In this document: positions 1 through 10,992 of the stretch, one piece after another
Layout of the letters: each line of letters opens with the position of its first letter
Numbering within the stretch: the stretch's first letter is position 1
Source: Phoronis australis
Taxonomy: Eukaryota > Phoronida > Phoronidae
NCBI GenBank assembly: GCA_002633005.1
Contig: NMRA01000125.1
Location: 1-64,000 of the forward strand
Direction of reading: 5' to 3'
Length of the DNA: 64,000 nt
Translations under genes and position numbers: made by a program
Notes under the pieces: model-generated
Database searches by the model: none
What the model saw: the letters and a program-made list of their open reading frames with translations, nothing else
What the model was told of the DNA's origin: nothing

Positions 1-2011
1 CAGAGGTCTTGTTTTGGGTGAGTCGGGGCCGATTTGGAGGACTGGCGGTCATGTTGTTTCTCACACGTGTTCTGTCCACGAAGCGAACTTTTGATTTTAC
101 ATAACGTACTGTTATAAAACTGTCTTCAATGTGTTCCTTACTCAGTTGGGAAGTGGTGTCTGGGATTGTAGAGAATTTACTCTTTATTATTCCTTAAGAT
201 TAAGCTCTAGGCATATAATGTGGTGCTGTGACTAGCCACTTATAGAGCCTGGTCTCAAACAATAACAAACAATCAATTCTTTAGAGCCCCCGAAATCAAG
301 TCGAATTTCTTTGAGGAACAATTGGAGACCAATTTCATAATGGCGGAAATCAAGTCTAATTTTACTGAGAAACAATTAGAGACCAATTTCATAACAGCAT
401 TGTCTAAATCAAGAGTTATAGTTTGTGTGTTGGAAGGTGGTTTTATAGCTGCTATAACAAATTCAAAAATCTTCCTGCAAACAAATCCTCCAGCAAATTT
501 ATACACATAGCTTTTAGTTTTCTCCACTGAATAACGGGCGTCAAACTGATTCTCAAAATACGGGAACGTTGTATCCGACTGTTGCCCTATTATTAATAAT
601 TTATAGAAGATAATTAAGAAAACTCTGACAGGATTTTTGAAATTTCATCAAAAACTTGTTGTATTATTGACACTGGTGTTTGTATGCTATGAACGTGGTA
701 CATTTCGTTTTTGTTAATATTTATGAGAAAGACATAGTTACATGACCCAGTCAATCGGAGGTTGGCACAAAATCCTAAATTAAATTATACACAGCACTTA
801 GTACTTTTAAAAAATGTCTAGTATGCTTTTGCTAGTTGTAGCTTCATGCAAGCAGCTTCAGAGGAGCCTGGTGTGAAGTTAGCCAAATATCTGTATAATT
901 GGGTTTTAACTCAGTAAAAGTATATATTTTCAGACACTGGAAAGTCTGTTGAATTTGATTTTTGAGTTTATAGCAAACTGCCATTAATTGAGTCATGTGA
1001 TGTCTTTTAGAAATATGTAGTGAAAATAAAGGTACAATCATAGCAAAATAATGGTATCAATAACATGTCTAAATTTCGTTTGATATAAGTGCTCAAGGTG
1101 AAATGTCAAAAAACGTATTACAGTTTCTAAAGTATCATTTCCTTTTCGCTTGATGCAGATTTTGATTTTTCTTTTCGTAAAAATCACGGAAGCCCGACTT
1201 TTGTTAGGAACGTATGCAAAAGTAGAACATTTAAATAACATCTCCTCACAGCATTTTGGAGAACACTGCCTTAAGCGTGACATGTGAAAGTTTCGTTAGA
1301 ATCCTGAACCTTCCATGTTCCGAAGTTTGCCAAATTTTTAATGGCCCACGTAACCTTAACAAATTTGTCAGACAAAAGGACTGCAGTTTTACCAAATACA
1401 GAATGTGAACAAAGTTTTTTTTTTGATTTTCCCCGCCATTTGTGAAACAATTTCTGTTGATTGCTTACCTGTTGAATTATAATGGAGCCAATAGCGTCAT
1501 GAAACTGTCCATTGCCATTTTTTACCCAAATTCAGAGTGATTCTGATTTGGAGTTTAAGTCTTTGACAAGGTATGTCTTTCAATGAAAACCAATTTCCAC
1601 TTCTTCATTTTCCGTAGATAATTGCTCCCTTTCCAATGAAACAGAAATACAGCATTTGCAGGTTTTAGCCCTAACGTTCATCCTTTAACGGGCAACATTA
1701 CTTGAATGTGAAATAGGTCATAGGATTTTCACCGAGGTTGTAATAATTATCTCCAAAATTTATTTGGTTCCCGCTCAGTTTTAGCCTCAGTTGATGAGAA
1801 CTACTGTACGTTTCTGGCATTTAGTAAAAAGTTGTGTTGACGACTGTTCTTGTCACACTTTAAATCAAACTTGGGGTAATTTTGATTTCTTTACAGTTTT
1901 ATGTCTCATATTAAAGAAACTCGAATGTAAAAAAAGTTTTAATTTACTCTTCTTATTTCATTTACTTTGTCGCTATTTGATAACTGTTAAGAACGACCTC
2001 TGTTTTTACAG
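1..2011. other. Non-coding lead-in, probably intron of the GPC1-like gene
   Basis: I see no exon I can support here. The first recognisable exon of the acyltransferase gene starts at 2012 in the third base of a codon, so at least one upstream exon must exist. None of the family's N-terminal membrane segments is visible in this stretch, so the 5' exons probably lie outside the window. A GTGAGT at about 18-23 could be a splice donor, but the few bases before it do not identify an exon. The stretch is AT-rich and holds one small tandem duplication at 292-399. Confidence 0.5.
292..399. repeat. 54-bp tandem duplication (2 copies)
   Basis: Two adjacent copies of a 54-bp unit begin with GAAATCAAGTC at 292 and 346 and share the phrase GAGACCAATTTCATAA. 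They differ at several positions. The preceding phrase TAGAGCCTGGT, followed by a CAATAA, recurs at about 45850, where another ACCAATTTCATAA-like phrase follows, so this may be part of a dispersed repeat. Confidence 0.75.
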
Positions 2012-5000
2012 GACATTCCCGTCATCACTCAAATTCTTCGGTGTTGTCTTCTCTTGCGCCAATGGACCCGTGCTAGCTGGCATGATTGTCTTCAGGAACT
2101 CACTGGTTTTCCACGACTATGACCGACTTACCTCATTGTTCATCCACGTGCTTCCAGCTGTGCTGTCATTCACGTGTGTTCATAGTTCCGTCTCTTCTCA
2201 TAATTGTGCAAAACATTTCAAGCCAACATACCGGTACCTTCTCCCAAAAATCATTTGGCTTACCTCAAAATCCAACTGCTGCCTGCGGGTTTGGTAACTG
2301 ACTCAATTATGTTGCACAAACTTCAGAATTAATGAGATGCAGAATACTGGCAACATTGTTCCAAAGTTTTGGGTTGTAAAAATCATTTGTTCGATTTTCA
2401 AAATTAATAAACTTAAACGTTTACTTTTTGGGAACTATTCAAATATCTATTTAAAAACTTTGAAAACAAAAATTAAAAGTACTTTTTTCATCCCAGTGTG
2501 TTTATGATGGGTCTGATTACCTACATGTAGATTACGATCTGGCTATGCAACACAGTGCGGCGATTTGACTTGTGCTTTAGTTAGTGATCTATTCCACTAA
2601 AGAGTGCAGTGTAATTTGATTGGGTAGTGTGTCGTGGCTATAAGTTACAGCAATTAAGCCCTTCCATGAGTATTGTCTGTTTTGTGAGCAGTAGATGATA
2701 CTTTGGAACCAAACGATCATGTTTGCAAATTTCTTTCCAGTGTCCGGTGGCGGCCTGCAGAAACATCTCTTTATTGGTATACTTCATTCCAAAATGAAAC
2801 TTTTGCATCAATAGAGACCTCTATGGTTTGGTTGTTGGTATCTCCATTGTCGGTGTATGTTTTTCACAAGGTATGTGGCAGATTATGAGGCTAGTAAGAA
2901 GTTTCATGAGTTGAGTTACCAATTTGTTTTCATGCCAAACGTATAATGCCTCTGTTAGGATATGTTAATACAATCGAGCTGCCTCATTGACATGGGGCAT
3001 AATTTTTATTATTTTTATTTTTATTTATTTATTTGATATTCATTTTATTAATTTTATTTATTTAATGCAGGTAGCCCAATCTGTGTTGGCACATAATTTC
3101 TCACTGCAAACAGTTTGAATGGCACAGGATTTGGTTATTAACAATGTAGAATATAATAGAATTTATCAAAAATAAAAAAATTAAAAAGTCAAGACATCAG
3201 AGCTTTTGAGTTCATCACTTAGACATTACATTGACATAGCAGGTTCTGTTGCCAAAGTTGCTCTTGTACTGACCAATATCCATGAGGGCATTCCAGATGG
3301 TCTCGAGTACTGACATGATGAATGAATTTGATGTCATGGTTAGCGAATGCTCAAGGTCAAATTAACCTAACATCAAAGTCACAATACTGTGCTTGTGTGA
3401 AAGTGACATTGTGTTGATGGGTTTCGTGCTTGTCAAAAATGTACACCATCCTGTTACAATCCGAGTGAAAAAATTTGCAAAGGGACTACTCAAGTTTGTT
3501 TGACCTAGTTTGTTTGACCTAGTTTTGTTGGATTATGGTAAAATCTCACCAATTTCAGACAAAAAATTGCCAAAAATAATTTAGACTTTTCATTTTTCAA
3601 AGGCTTCTAACATTGTGATGACTGCCCACAATTTTCCAGAATTTTAATTTCTGATGGTGGCTGTGGTATAGATCTTTAAAAATGACATATCAAGTACTAG
3701 GTGCTGCTTATCTTTTATGAAAAAATGAACAAAATAAAATGTCACTTGTCCGCCATATTGTCTACTAAATTGGTGAGATTTTACTATACTTTTGCGACTC
3801 ATTTGTAATAAGCTTTCTTACAAAATGTCAAATCATCGCAAATATAAACCCAGCTTCTGTCAAAAAGACCAGCTTTTGATTTAAATGTCTCACATTATAA
3901 AACTAGTCTCAATCTTTTCCTTACTCAAACTAACGATTTTTGTGCTTGGAAAGAGTTGTCAGGTTGTTATTGTGTGAAGGAGAACATGCTTGCTTTATAA
4001 ATGGTCAATGGATCAGGTCAGCTTTGCCTGGTCTTGAGTTGTTTCTTTTACGTTTTGTATCAGTATGACATTACTGCCCAGAAATCGAATTAACATGTCT
4101 GGGTAACAGATAAACGTTACAAAACAGTAATAATAAATACCTGGATATACACTGTCATGTATATACACATGCTACAATGTACGTGTATGTCTTTACACGC
4201 GTTTAGTTCCGCAACAAAAGATACGCAAATAGTAGTTCATAATTTATGAAAACATACATATGTCATTGGGCAAAAAGGAAAAAAATATTATCTGGTATTA
4301 TTGGTAACAAAGTTATATGAAGAGGAGTTACAATGCACTTGAGTAATTGCGGAACTGAACTATTTACTCCAATGGCAGAGTGATTTAGGACTGACGTTTA
4401 TTTTTTCTCTTGTAGATTGCATACGTCACGTTGGTGTACATTGCTGTGGAACCTGGACCTGAATACTTAACTTCATTTTCTTACATTATTGGCAAGCAGA
4501 AAGGAATCCTATACAAAGCAATTAATCTTGGTGGTGAAAAGTAATAATTTTTTCATTATCCTTAATTTCTCATAATTGAGCACTGGTTAATTCAAATACA
4601 GTATAGTTTCCTGCAATCCGAACAAAAAAAATTGCCAAAATAGTAATTTTCCACCTTTTAAAAGCTAACTGTGTTGTTAAAAAGCTTGAATTTCATTGTG
4701 TATTTGTTGGTGGGAGTTTTACAAGATAAACTTTGGAAATTACAACGTAAAGTTTTCCTCCTGTTTGCTTTTGTTGTAAATTTTCACAAAATTGATTTTT
4801 CACTTGTCCACATGAGCATTGAGTTCTAAATAGAAGAAACTTCATGGTTATTTGTGCAATTTCAAACTATGTCTTTGTAGCACAACACGTCTCCGTGGGT
4901 TGTTTCCCAATTCTCAGATATTACTGTGTAGTGACTAGCACTCAGGCTACAAAAGTACATCACGTGACTTCACTGTCGCCAGTTTTGTTAGTAAGCGACA

Positions 5001-5699
5001 CCAAGCCTTATTGGCAGAAGCTGTCTGAAGCTATTTACTTGAATCCTTTTCTGAATGCACATATCCTACAGACTACAAAAGCTAAATCTGTTGTTGAAAA
5101 TTGAACTTTTTCATTTTTTGAACAATGACATTTGAATAACTGCAAGAGAAGAAAAGAGAAAGAACACGGTTGCAAGTGCTGTTCCTTTGTTGATATGTTC
5201 CTACCTCCACTGTCAGTGTAACCTGCTTGGGCACCACATTGGCGCTATTTGACTCCTGTGCACCACCGCTTGTCAGAGTGATCTTAATACCCCAAATAAG
5301 TCGTTGAAAAATGGTATGGGGCATCGCATCGTGACGCGAATATGAGCATTTTGATTAAAGCTTAAGTGAAGCAACCCTCAGAGGTTGTAATTTTCACACT
5401 GTCAAGTCTTTCTCCAAACTTTGGCCAGATACCATTGCAATACAGACCGTTAGCTAACTTTTCTATCTATGTTTCCCTCAAGGTATCGCCTACTCTTCTA
5501 CGCCTTGTGGGACTGCCTGCTCTGTGCTGTTCTAATGGGGCTCACTCGGCTTTATTTCGAATTCAAGGCCACTCACATCACAGTTCTAGTCCTGGGATTT
5601 GGCGTTATTCTATGGAATGGTGCTACCTTCTACATGGACAAGTTTAGTCACAAAGGATTCAAGGCGGATACTTCAGAACATTTCCGTAACGCCCACTGA
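2012..5699 (+). CDS. Glycerophosphocholine acyltransferase (GPC1/DUF2838 family), last four exons
   Basis: Members of this family are multi-pass membrane enzymes that acylate glycerophosphocholine to lysophosphatidylcholine. I place four exons at 2012-2173, 2741-2870, 4416-4540 and 5483-5699 (TGA at 5697-5699). All junctions are AG/GT and the phases agree: AC|T, codon boundary, AA|G. The joined product is about 210 residues and lacks the N-terminus. Recognition rests on the family signature NGPVLAGMIVFRNSLVFHD in the first exon, followed by LTSLFIHVLPA, RWRP, then a WLLVSPLSVYVFHK membrane segment, then YRLLFYALWD and a hydrophobic helix ending WNGATFYMDKF. These match conserved blocks I recall for yeast Gpc1 relatives. 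Exon 1 begins mid-codon, so the protein is partial. The third intron (2871-4415) carries a small MITE. Catalytic activity is inferred from the family only. Confidence 0.82.
3536..3786. mobile_element. 251-bp MITE with TIRs and TA target site
   Basis: The perfect inverted repeats TAAAATCTCACCAATTT at 3539 and its complement at about 3768 bound a 251-bp segment. The outer bases extend the match with one mismatch, and TA flanks both sides (3534-3535 and 3787-3788), as expected for a Tc1/mariner-type non-autonomous element. It has no coding capacity. It lies in an intron of the acyltransferase gene. The internal phrase CACTTGTCCGCCATATTG recurs inverted near 7830 and 8570. Confidence 0.75.
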
Positions 5700-6160
5700 A
5701 GTAGCCAGAGTGCACCCTGGCTTCAAGTTCTGTGAATGACGTTTCAAGGTACGCTGAGGTAGTCCAGTAATGAAGCCCAATTGTTATGGTGGGCAACTTC
5801 AAAACTGTTTCCATTACAGACTCTCAAGTAGTCTACCTGTAACTTTGTCATCAAAATTTGAAGGCTGATACTTCCAACGCACAAGGAAAGCCATTGTGAT
5901 GTTGAGTATTTAACTGATGGAGTTGAGCCTAAGTTTTCCTGTAGTTGTTGTGTTATGGCTATTGTTAATGGTCATTTGTTGATGGAAGTCTTGTGCAGTT
6001 GGAGGTAGTTTTTAAAGAACTGATGCACGTAGTACTCCTGACATGAGTGTGTAGGAGATTAAGATTTTTAACTATACATGAAAAGTGTTAGTACATTATG
6101 ATCAAGTGTTACAGGATGATTAAATGTGTCTAAAATATTTTTTAGCATTATTTGTTAGTG

Positions 6161-6290
6161 TCAGGGAGTAGGCACTATGCAATCAGTCAGGGAGTAGGCA
6201 CTATGCAATCAGTCAGGGAGTAGGCACTATGCAATCAGTCAGGGAGTAGGCACTATGCAATCAGTCAGGGAGTAGGCACTATGCAATCAG
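6161..6290. repeat. 26-bp minisatellite, exactly 5 copies
   Basis: Five head-to-tail copies of a 26-bp unit containing GGGAGTAGGCACTATGCAAT are present with essentially no divergence, which indicates recent expansion. The array lies in the predicted 3' UTR of the acyltransferase gene, so copy number could alter the mature transcript. Confidence 0.95.
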
Positions 6291-6504
6291 CGAATTAGTG
6301 TAAGCTCTGTTATTTTATTTTGGACCATAAGTGCACTCGCGTGACTCGAAATTCCTAGTCAAAGTCTTCGTTTGGCATATTACAAATGAGTTGCCACCCA
6401 CAGGCTTCAGTAAGGTAGTGGCGTTAAGACAGAATTTCCTAACAAAACAAGACATTCATGTTCATTATCAGGACAGTGTGAGTGGGTAACAGCATTAAGT
6501 TGGC

Positions 6505-6510
6505 AATAAA
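6505..6510 (+). terminator. Candidate polyadenylation signal AATAAA
   Basis: This is the first canonical AATAAA downstream of the acyltransferase stop codon, about 806 nt after it. It is preceded by GTTGGC and followed by AGCACTGTCTTG. Use is inferred, not shown. Confidence 0.45.
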
Positions 6511-6789
6511 AGCACTGTCTTGCAATTTAAAGTTCCTGAAACCTCTGGCATGTTCATGTTATGGTGAAATTAATGAAGGACAGATAGATGGTTGAAATCA
6601 GTTGCGTAGCGCCTCCTTGAGTGATAATTGAATCAAAAGAACTGGGCCTGGGATCTAGCTATTCTTTTTACTTGAAATTGAATTACTTTCGGCATTTTCT
6701 ATTCTGCATTAGTGTGAACCCAAGATATTATTCTATGCTGGAGTTCATAATGGCTTACGTTGATAACTTTCTAATCCTAGTTTGCACTT

Positions 6790-6985
6790 ATAGTGACCCC
6801 AGCATTAAGGTTAAATGTTCGAGACTGATCTTGAAATCTCGAGTTTGTCGCACAATTCATCGGGATCATTGAGTGCAAACTTCAGTTAAAAACTCGTACG
6901 CATAAACTCACATACCTTGAGTGCGCACAAAAGTAAATGCCAAAAATAATTTCGACTTTGATTTTGAGTACAAAAGTTAGACCCC
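6790..6985. repeat. Dispersed repeat family R1, copy 1
   Basis: A diverged segment built from phrases such as AGCATTAAGG, GTTCGAGACTGA, CTCGAG, AAGTAAATGCCAAAA and TTAGACCCCGGCCC. Similar segments in the same order occur at 14705-14970 and 52497-52735, and a partial one at about 59022-59100. No coding sequence is seen. The palindromic TTCGAG/CTCGAA phrases suggest a foldback-type element. Confidence 0.6.
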
Positions 6986-7855
6986 GGCCCCTGATGTAGA
7001 ATAATTGCAGGGAGGAATGTGACTGCAGAAGTAGTCAGTTAGACACCCACTCATACCTTATGAAGGGTTCCTTATCAAAGGAGCTATTTTAGAAGGTGGG
7101 ATGAGCCCTTCAAAAATTAAGCTGCCTCAGCGCAATTGATAATAAAAGATGAAGCTTGCCTTTTAATTGGATATTCTTGCCAATTTTAGACGCATTTGTT
7201 TCTTATGTTTAAGATGAACGTGAAATGGTAACGTGTTTTTTCTGAAAGAGAGACCACTATTATCATTATACATTATCCTATATATATATATGCTAAAACG
7301 CACAATGTGACCCAAAAGTAAAACGCACAATATGACCGAAGAAGAAATAAATGTGTAAAATCTGTCCGATATTCATATTTAGTGCCAAAGAAAGCTGTCC
7401 AAACTTCATCGGCGCCCTACTTTAAGTGACCCTGCACTTGAAGAAGTCCAGAACTGAAATGGTGATGGAAAACAAGCCCTCGGTTATTAACCATGTTTTA
7501 GCTATGATAATATTGGCTTGTGTTGGGGCAAGTCTTCAGAACAAGTTACCCTTACTACCTTGATAAGGTGATGCAAGTGTATTGTCCTGAAGGGAGGAGT
7601 TTCTGTTCTAAGAAATTTGATTTGTGCATTCAGTTATTGAAAGGCATCTGTGATTAATCTTAAGATTTTGTTACTGAGTGTAAGTGCAAACCTCAGTTGA
7701 TGGATGGATTAAATTATGTATTTGGTTGTGTGTCCATTTGTATGTCTGCTTGTATGTGTCTGGTGTGGGCTTACTGCCTTGTTTGTACTGTATTTACTGT
7801 AGTTTTCTACTTCTTTAGAGATCAATATGGCGGACAAGTGAAATTTCATTTTGCC

Positions 7856-8065
7856 AACTGATGGAGTTGAGCCTGAGTTTTCCTGTAATTGTTGTGTAAG
7901 GGCTATTGTTAATGGTCATTTGTTGTCTTGTGCAGTTGGAGGTAGTTTTTAAAGATCTGATGCACGTAGTACTCCTGACATGAGTGTGTAGGAGATTAAG
8001 ATTTTTAACTATACATGAAAAGTGTTGGTACATTATGATCAAGTGTTACAGGATGATTAAATGTG

Positions 8066-8069
<4 letters not shown>
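7856..8069. repeat. Copy of the GPC1-like 3' UTR segment 5912-6133
   Basis: From AACTGATGGAGTTGAGCCT to GATTAAATGTGTCTAA the two segments match closely, with one short deletion (the GATGGAAG phrase) in this copy. The copy is joined directly to a (TA)n tract, which places the UTR copy inside the local duplication. Confidence 0.9.

Positions 8070-8100
<31 letters not shown>
8070..8100. repeat. (TA)n microsatellite
   Basis: An uninterrupted TA run of about 15 dinucleotides sits at the junction between the two halves of the local duplication. A shorter TA run occupies the same position before copy 1 (7280-7291). Confidence 0.95.
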
Positions 8101-8103
<3 letters not shown>

Positions 8104-9309
8104 TAAAACGCATAATGTGACCCAAAAGTAAAACGCACAATATGATCGAAGAAGAAATAAATGTGTAAAATCTGTCCGATATTCATATTTAGTGCCAAAG
8201 AAAGCTGCACAAACTTCACCGGCACCCTAATTTAAGTGACCCTGCACTTGAAGAAGTCCAGAACTGAAATGGTGATGGAAAACAAGCCCTCGGTTATTTG
8301 CCATGTTTTAGCTGTGATAATATTGGCTTGTGTTGGGGTAAGGGAGGAGTTTCTGTTCTAAGAAATTTGATTTGTGCATTCAGTTATTGAAAAACATCCT
8401 GTGATTAATCTTAAGATTTTGTCACCGAGTGTAAGTGCCAACCCCACTTGATGGGTGGATTAAATTATGTATGTGGTTGTGTGTCAATTTGTATGTCTGC
8501 TTGTATGTGTCTGGTGTGGGCTTACTGCCTTGTTTGTACTGTATTTAGATCTCCACTTCTTTAGAGATCAATATGGCGGACAAGTGAAATTTCATTTTGC
8601 CAAATTTCTCCATAAAAATAAACATTAAGAAAACTTATCCTTTTGTTAGCTTGTTTGTACCATGTAGATGTCATAATACAACATTTGGTTAAGTTATCAT
8701 AACTTGGTGCAAGGTAATCAGTCTATGGAAATGACCATTATTTTTGTGCAAAGTAACTGAAGAATTACTGTGTCTGCATGTTTATACTGTGGCTCTTTAG
8801 GAATTTTTTCCCTGTCATTATTAGACTTTCATTTGGAACTCTGTTATTGCTTCACTGAGTTACCAGCCTGTCCATTGTCACAGGCAAACACCAGTATGTT
8901 GCCATGTTTGTCATTTTATAACTCTGTGATAGATGAATGCCTGTCATTCGATTTTTATTTCATGTTTTTTGTATAGTAGTAACTTGGAAGAGAAGAGTGG
9001 CATGCAATGGTCTTATTTTTATCTGTCGTGTAATGACCACAACAAGGCTCTTCACAATGCAAACTTAGTTGGAGTCATTCGACTTGTTTGGGTATATGCA
9101 TTCGGTGTTGCATACAAAGAACCCTTCCATAGTATGATTCTAGTTCATACTAGAGTTGCTGGCCAGATCCTGGATAAATTTAACTCCACAATTTTTCTGG
9201 CTTGGTTCATTTTCGCAATGCATTTAATATGTGGAATACAGCCAAACCAAACACTCAGAACGTTACAACTTAGAGACATGGAACGCAAAAGTTCGTCAAA
9301 AATATCTTA

Positions 9310-9507
9310 TATATGTGCTAACTGTGAAGCGATACTGAAGCTAGTTTACAATGAAACAACACATGTAGATGAGATAAAAGGTCATATATATTATGAAAAA
9401 CTAAACTACTACAGATATCGGTAATTACAAAAGTTATATAATATGTTAAACTGTAAAGGTGGGTGACAATCTTCCACAGATGCAGTGGAAAGATGCATCC
9501 GCTCACC
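9310..9507. mobile_element. 198-bp insertion with TTA target duplication
   Basis: Unit 2 reads ATATCTTTTATTTTAAAC without interruption, whereas unit 1 has 198 extra bases between TTA (9307-9309) and TTA (9508-9510). A 3-bp TTA duplication is typical of PIF/Harbinger-type insertions. The ends do not show clear terminal inverted repeats, so the class is uncertain. Confidence 0.6.
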
Positions 9508-9922
9508 TTATTTTAAACAGTTCCTGCATACAAATAACCCTTCCATAGTATGATTCTAGTTACTCTGCACGTGTAAGCGCAGAGTACTGTTGTTCCTGGG
9601 TTTTCTTCAATTTTACTCTTATTCTTCTTATTATTCTTCTTCCGACCAACTTTGAGGCTTAATAACTCCAAAATGGGTGCAGGTATGTTCTTTAAATTCT
9701 GCATGTGATTTTTGGCAGTACATAAATTTTGACTCGTTATATAATCATAATCCATATTGCACCGGAAGAGGTCATTGGTGCAAAGGTCACATAATTTTCA
9801 AAATGCTACTCCTTCTTCATTTTAAAAGCTATTCTTTTCAAATTCAGTGCACAGGTATAAGTCAATAAGCCAATTTAAAAAATTACTTTTCTAAGTAAGC
9901 GGGTCATCCAATCAGGTGAAAT

Positions 9923-9935
9923 AGGTCAAAGGTCA
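9923..9935 (+). promoter_or_regulatory. Perfect DR1 nuclear-receptor site, element-borne
   Basis: AGGTCAAAGGTCA is an exact direct repeat of the nuclear-receptor half-site AGGTCA with a 1-base spacer, the form bound by HNF4, COUP-TF and RXR heterodimers. It lies in internal unit 1 of the 1.24-kb element; unit 2 carries the same site at 10356-10368. Function is inferred. Confidence 0.45.
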
Positions 9936-10355
9936 TTAGGTGCAAACTAAAATGTTAAGCTAGACACTTCAAATTGACAGTTCTGAATGGCACAGGCAAT
10001 TCAATTTGGAATCCAAAGTTTCAGGTCATTTAGTGCAAACATGGAGTCATTAGGTGCATTTTTCTTTTGAAAATTTGACCTTTTCAATCATCAAGTATTC
10101 TGATGTGTCAACCGTTAGACAACTGTGATTCTCAGCAGTAAACACCTTTTTATGGACTTTGCAATTATTCTCCCAAAGAAGCTTCTAATGCATCGGATAG
10201 GGTCAATTAGTGCAAAGGTCATGTAGCGTTTCAAAATGTTATATCTCTTACGTTTTTCAAGGAATTTTTTTCAGTTTCAGCACACTGGTGTAAGTCAACA
10301 TGCCAATTTTATACCCTACTTTACTTCGTAATAGGCCTAACCAATCAGAAAAAAT

Positions 10356-10368
10356 AGGTCAAAGGTCA
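10356..10368 (+). promoter_or_regulatory. Second perfect DR1 nuclear-receptor site
   Basis: AGGTCAAAGGTCA recurs at the equivalent place in the second ~432-bp unit. Conservation of this 13-mer between units that have diverged elsewhere could reflect recent origin or selection. I cannot separate the two here. Confidence 0.45.
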
Positions 10369-10992
10369 TTGAGTGCAAACTAAAATTTTGAGCTAGAGAC
10401 TTCAAAATTACATATCTGTTTACTAAGTGCGATTGAGTTTGAATTCTAAATTTCAGGTCATTTGGTGCACCCATGGGGTCATTAGGTGCATTTTTCTTGG
10501 GAAAGTTTGACCACTTCATTCATCTTGTATTCTGAAGTGCTTAAAGTAAAACATCTGTGATTATTAGCATTAACCACACTTTTAATCAACTTAACAATTA
10601 CTCCCTCATCGGGCCTCATAATGCACCGGAAGAGATCAATTAGTGGAAAGGTCATCAAAAAATTAATATGTAATTTCTCCTACAATTTTAAAGAATTCCT
10701 TTTCATATTGCTAAACGGGTTGCTGTCAGTAACTTCCCATAATAATTCCAGTAATACGCACGCGCAGAGTCCGTTATTGTCACCCCGTGACAATAATCTT
10801 TCTAGTTTATACTAGCTTTGTTGGCCAGATCCTGGATAAATTTACTTCCACAATTTTCCTGGCTTGGTTCATTTTCGCAATGCATTTAATATGTGGAATA
10901 CAGCCAAACCAAACACTCAGAAGGTTACAACTTAAAGAGACATGGAGCGCAAAAGTTCGTCGAAAATATCTTTTATTTTAAACAATTCCTGA

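Larger units (their letters stand above)
5700..6530 (+). other. 3' UTR of the GPC1-like gene
   Basis: This stretch follows the TGA at 5697-5699. The first canonical AATAAA is at 6505-6510, so the UTR is about 830 nt if that signal is used. It contains the 26-bp x 5 minisatellite (6161-6290) and a segment (5912-6133) that is copied again at 7856-8069. Confidence 0.5.
7281..8605. repeat. Tandem segmental duplication, offset about 810 bp
   Basis: Sequence from 7291 (TGCTAAAACGCACAATGTGA) to 7855 reappears from 8101 to about 8605, starting in both cases right after a (TA)n run. The second copy lacks about 70 bp (the part around CTTACTACCTTGATAAGG). Between them (7856-8069) lies a copy of 5912-6133 from the upstream 3' UTR. 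Neither copy contains a supported gene. Confidence 0.9.
9759..10730. repeat. ~432-bp internal tandem repeat, 2.3 copies
   Basis: The phrases GCACCGGAAGAG / GCATCGGATAGG / GCACCGGAAGAG start successive units. Within each unit, GGTCATTAGGTGCA-like phrases recur several times. The first two units are complete and the third is cut short by the end of the element. Confidence 0.8.
9562..10799. mobile_element. 1.24-kb non-autonomous element with 8-bp target duplication
   Basis: The 8-bp TTCTAGTT occurs at 9554-9561 and 10800-10807, and unit 1 of the host repeat supplies the unoccupied site (GATTCTAGTT at about 9139). The left end forms a hairpin, ACTCTGC...GCAGAGT. The right end has the matching CACGCGCAGAGT followed by a second hairpin, TTATTGTCAC-CCC-GTGACAATAA. 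The interior is 2.3 tandem copies of a ~432-bp unit (starting near 9759, 10190 and 10623). No transposase is visible. An 8-bp duplication fits hAT-like elements, but the ends do not identify a family. Confidence 0.75.
9110..10990. repeat. Two tandem ~215-bp units, each split by a different insertion
   Basis: Unit 1 starts at 9110 (GCATACAAAGAACCC) and unit 2 at 9526 (GCATACAAATAACCC). Both run through CTGGCCAGATCCTGGATAAA, CATTTAATATGTGGAATACA and AAAAGTTCGTC to TTTTAAACARTTCCT. Unit 1 is interrupted at 9310-9507 and unit 2 at 9562-10799. Removing these restores two adjacent near-identical units of about 215 bp. The unit itself is of unknown origin and shows no convincing coding signal. Confidence 0.85.

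Noticed and set aside
1-23. Upstream exon end of the GPC1-like gene with a GTGAGT donor
   Set aside because: The phase could fit, but too few bases remain in the window to identify family residues, so it is not called.
1791-2297. 168-codon plus-strand open frame taken as one gene
   Set aside because: Only 2012-2173 is coding by family match and splice phase. The rest is intron that happens to stay open.
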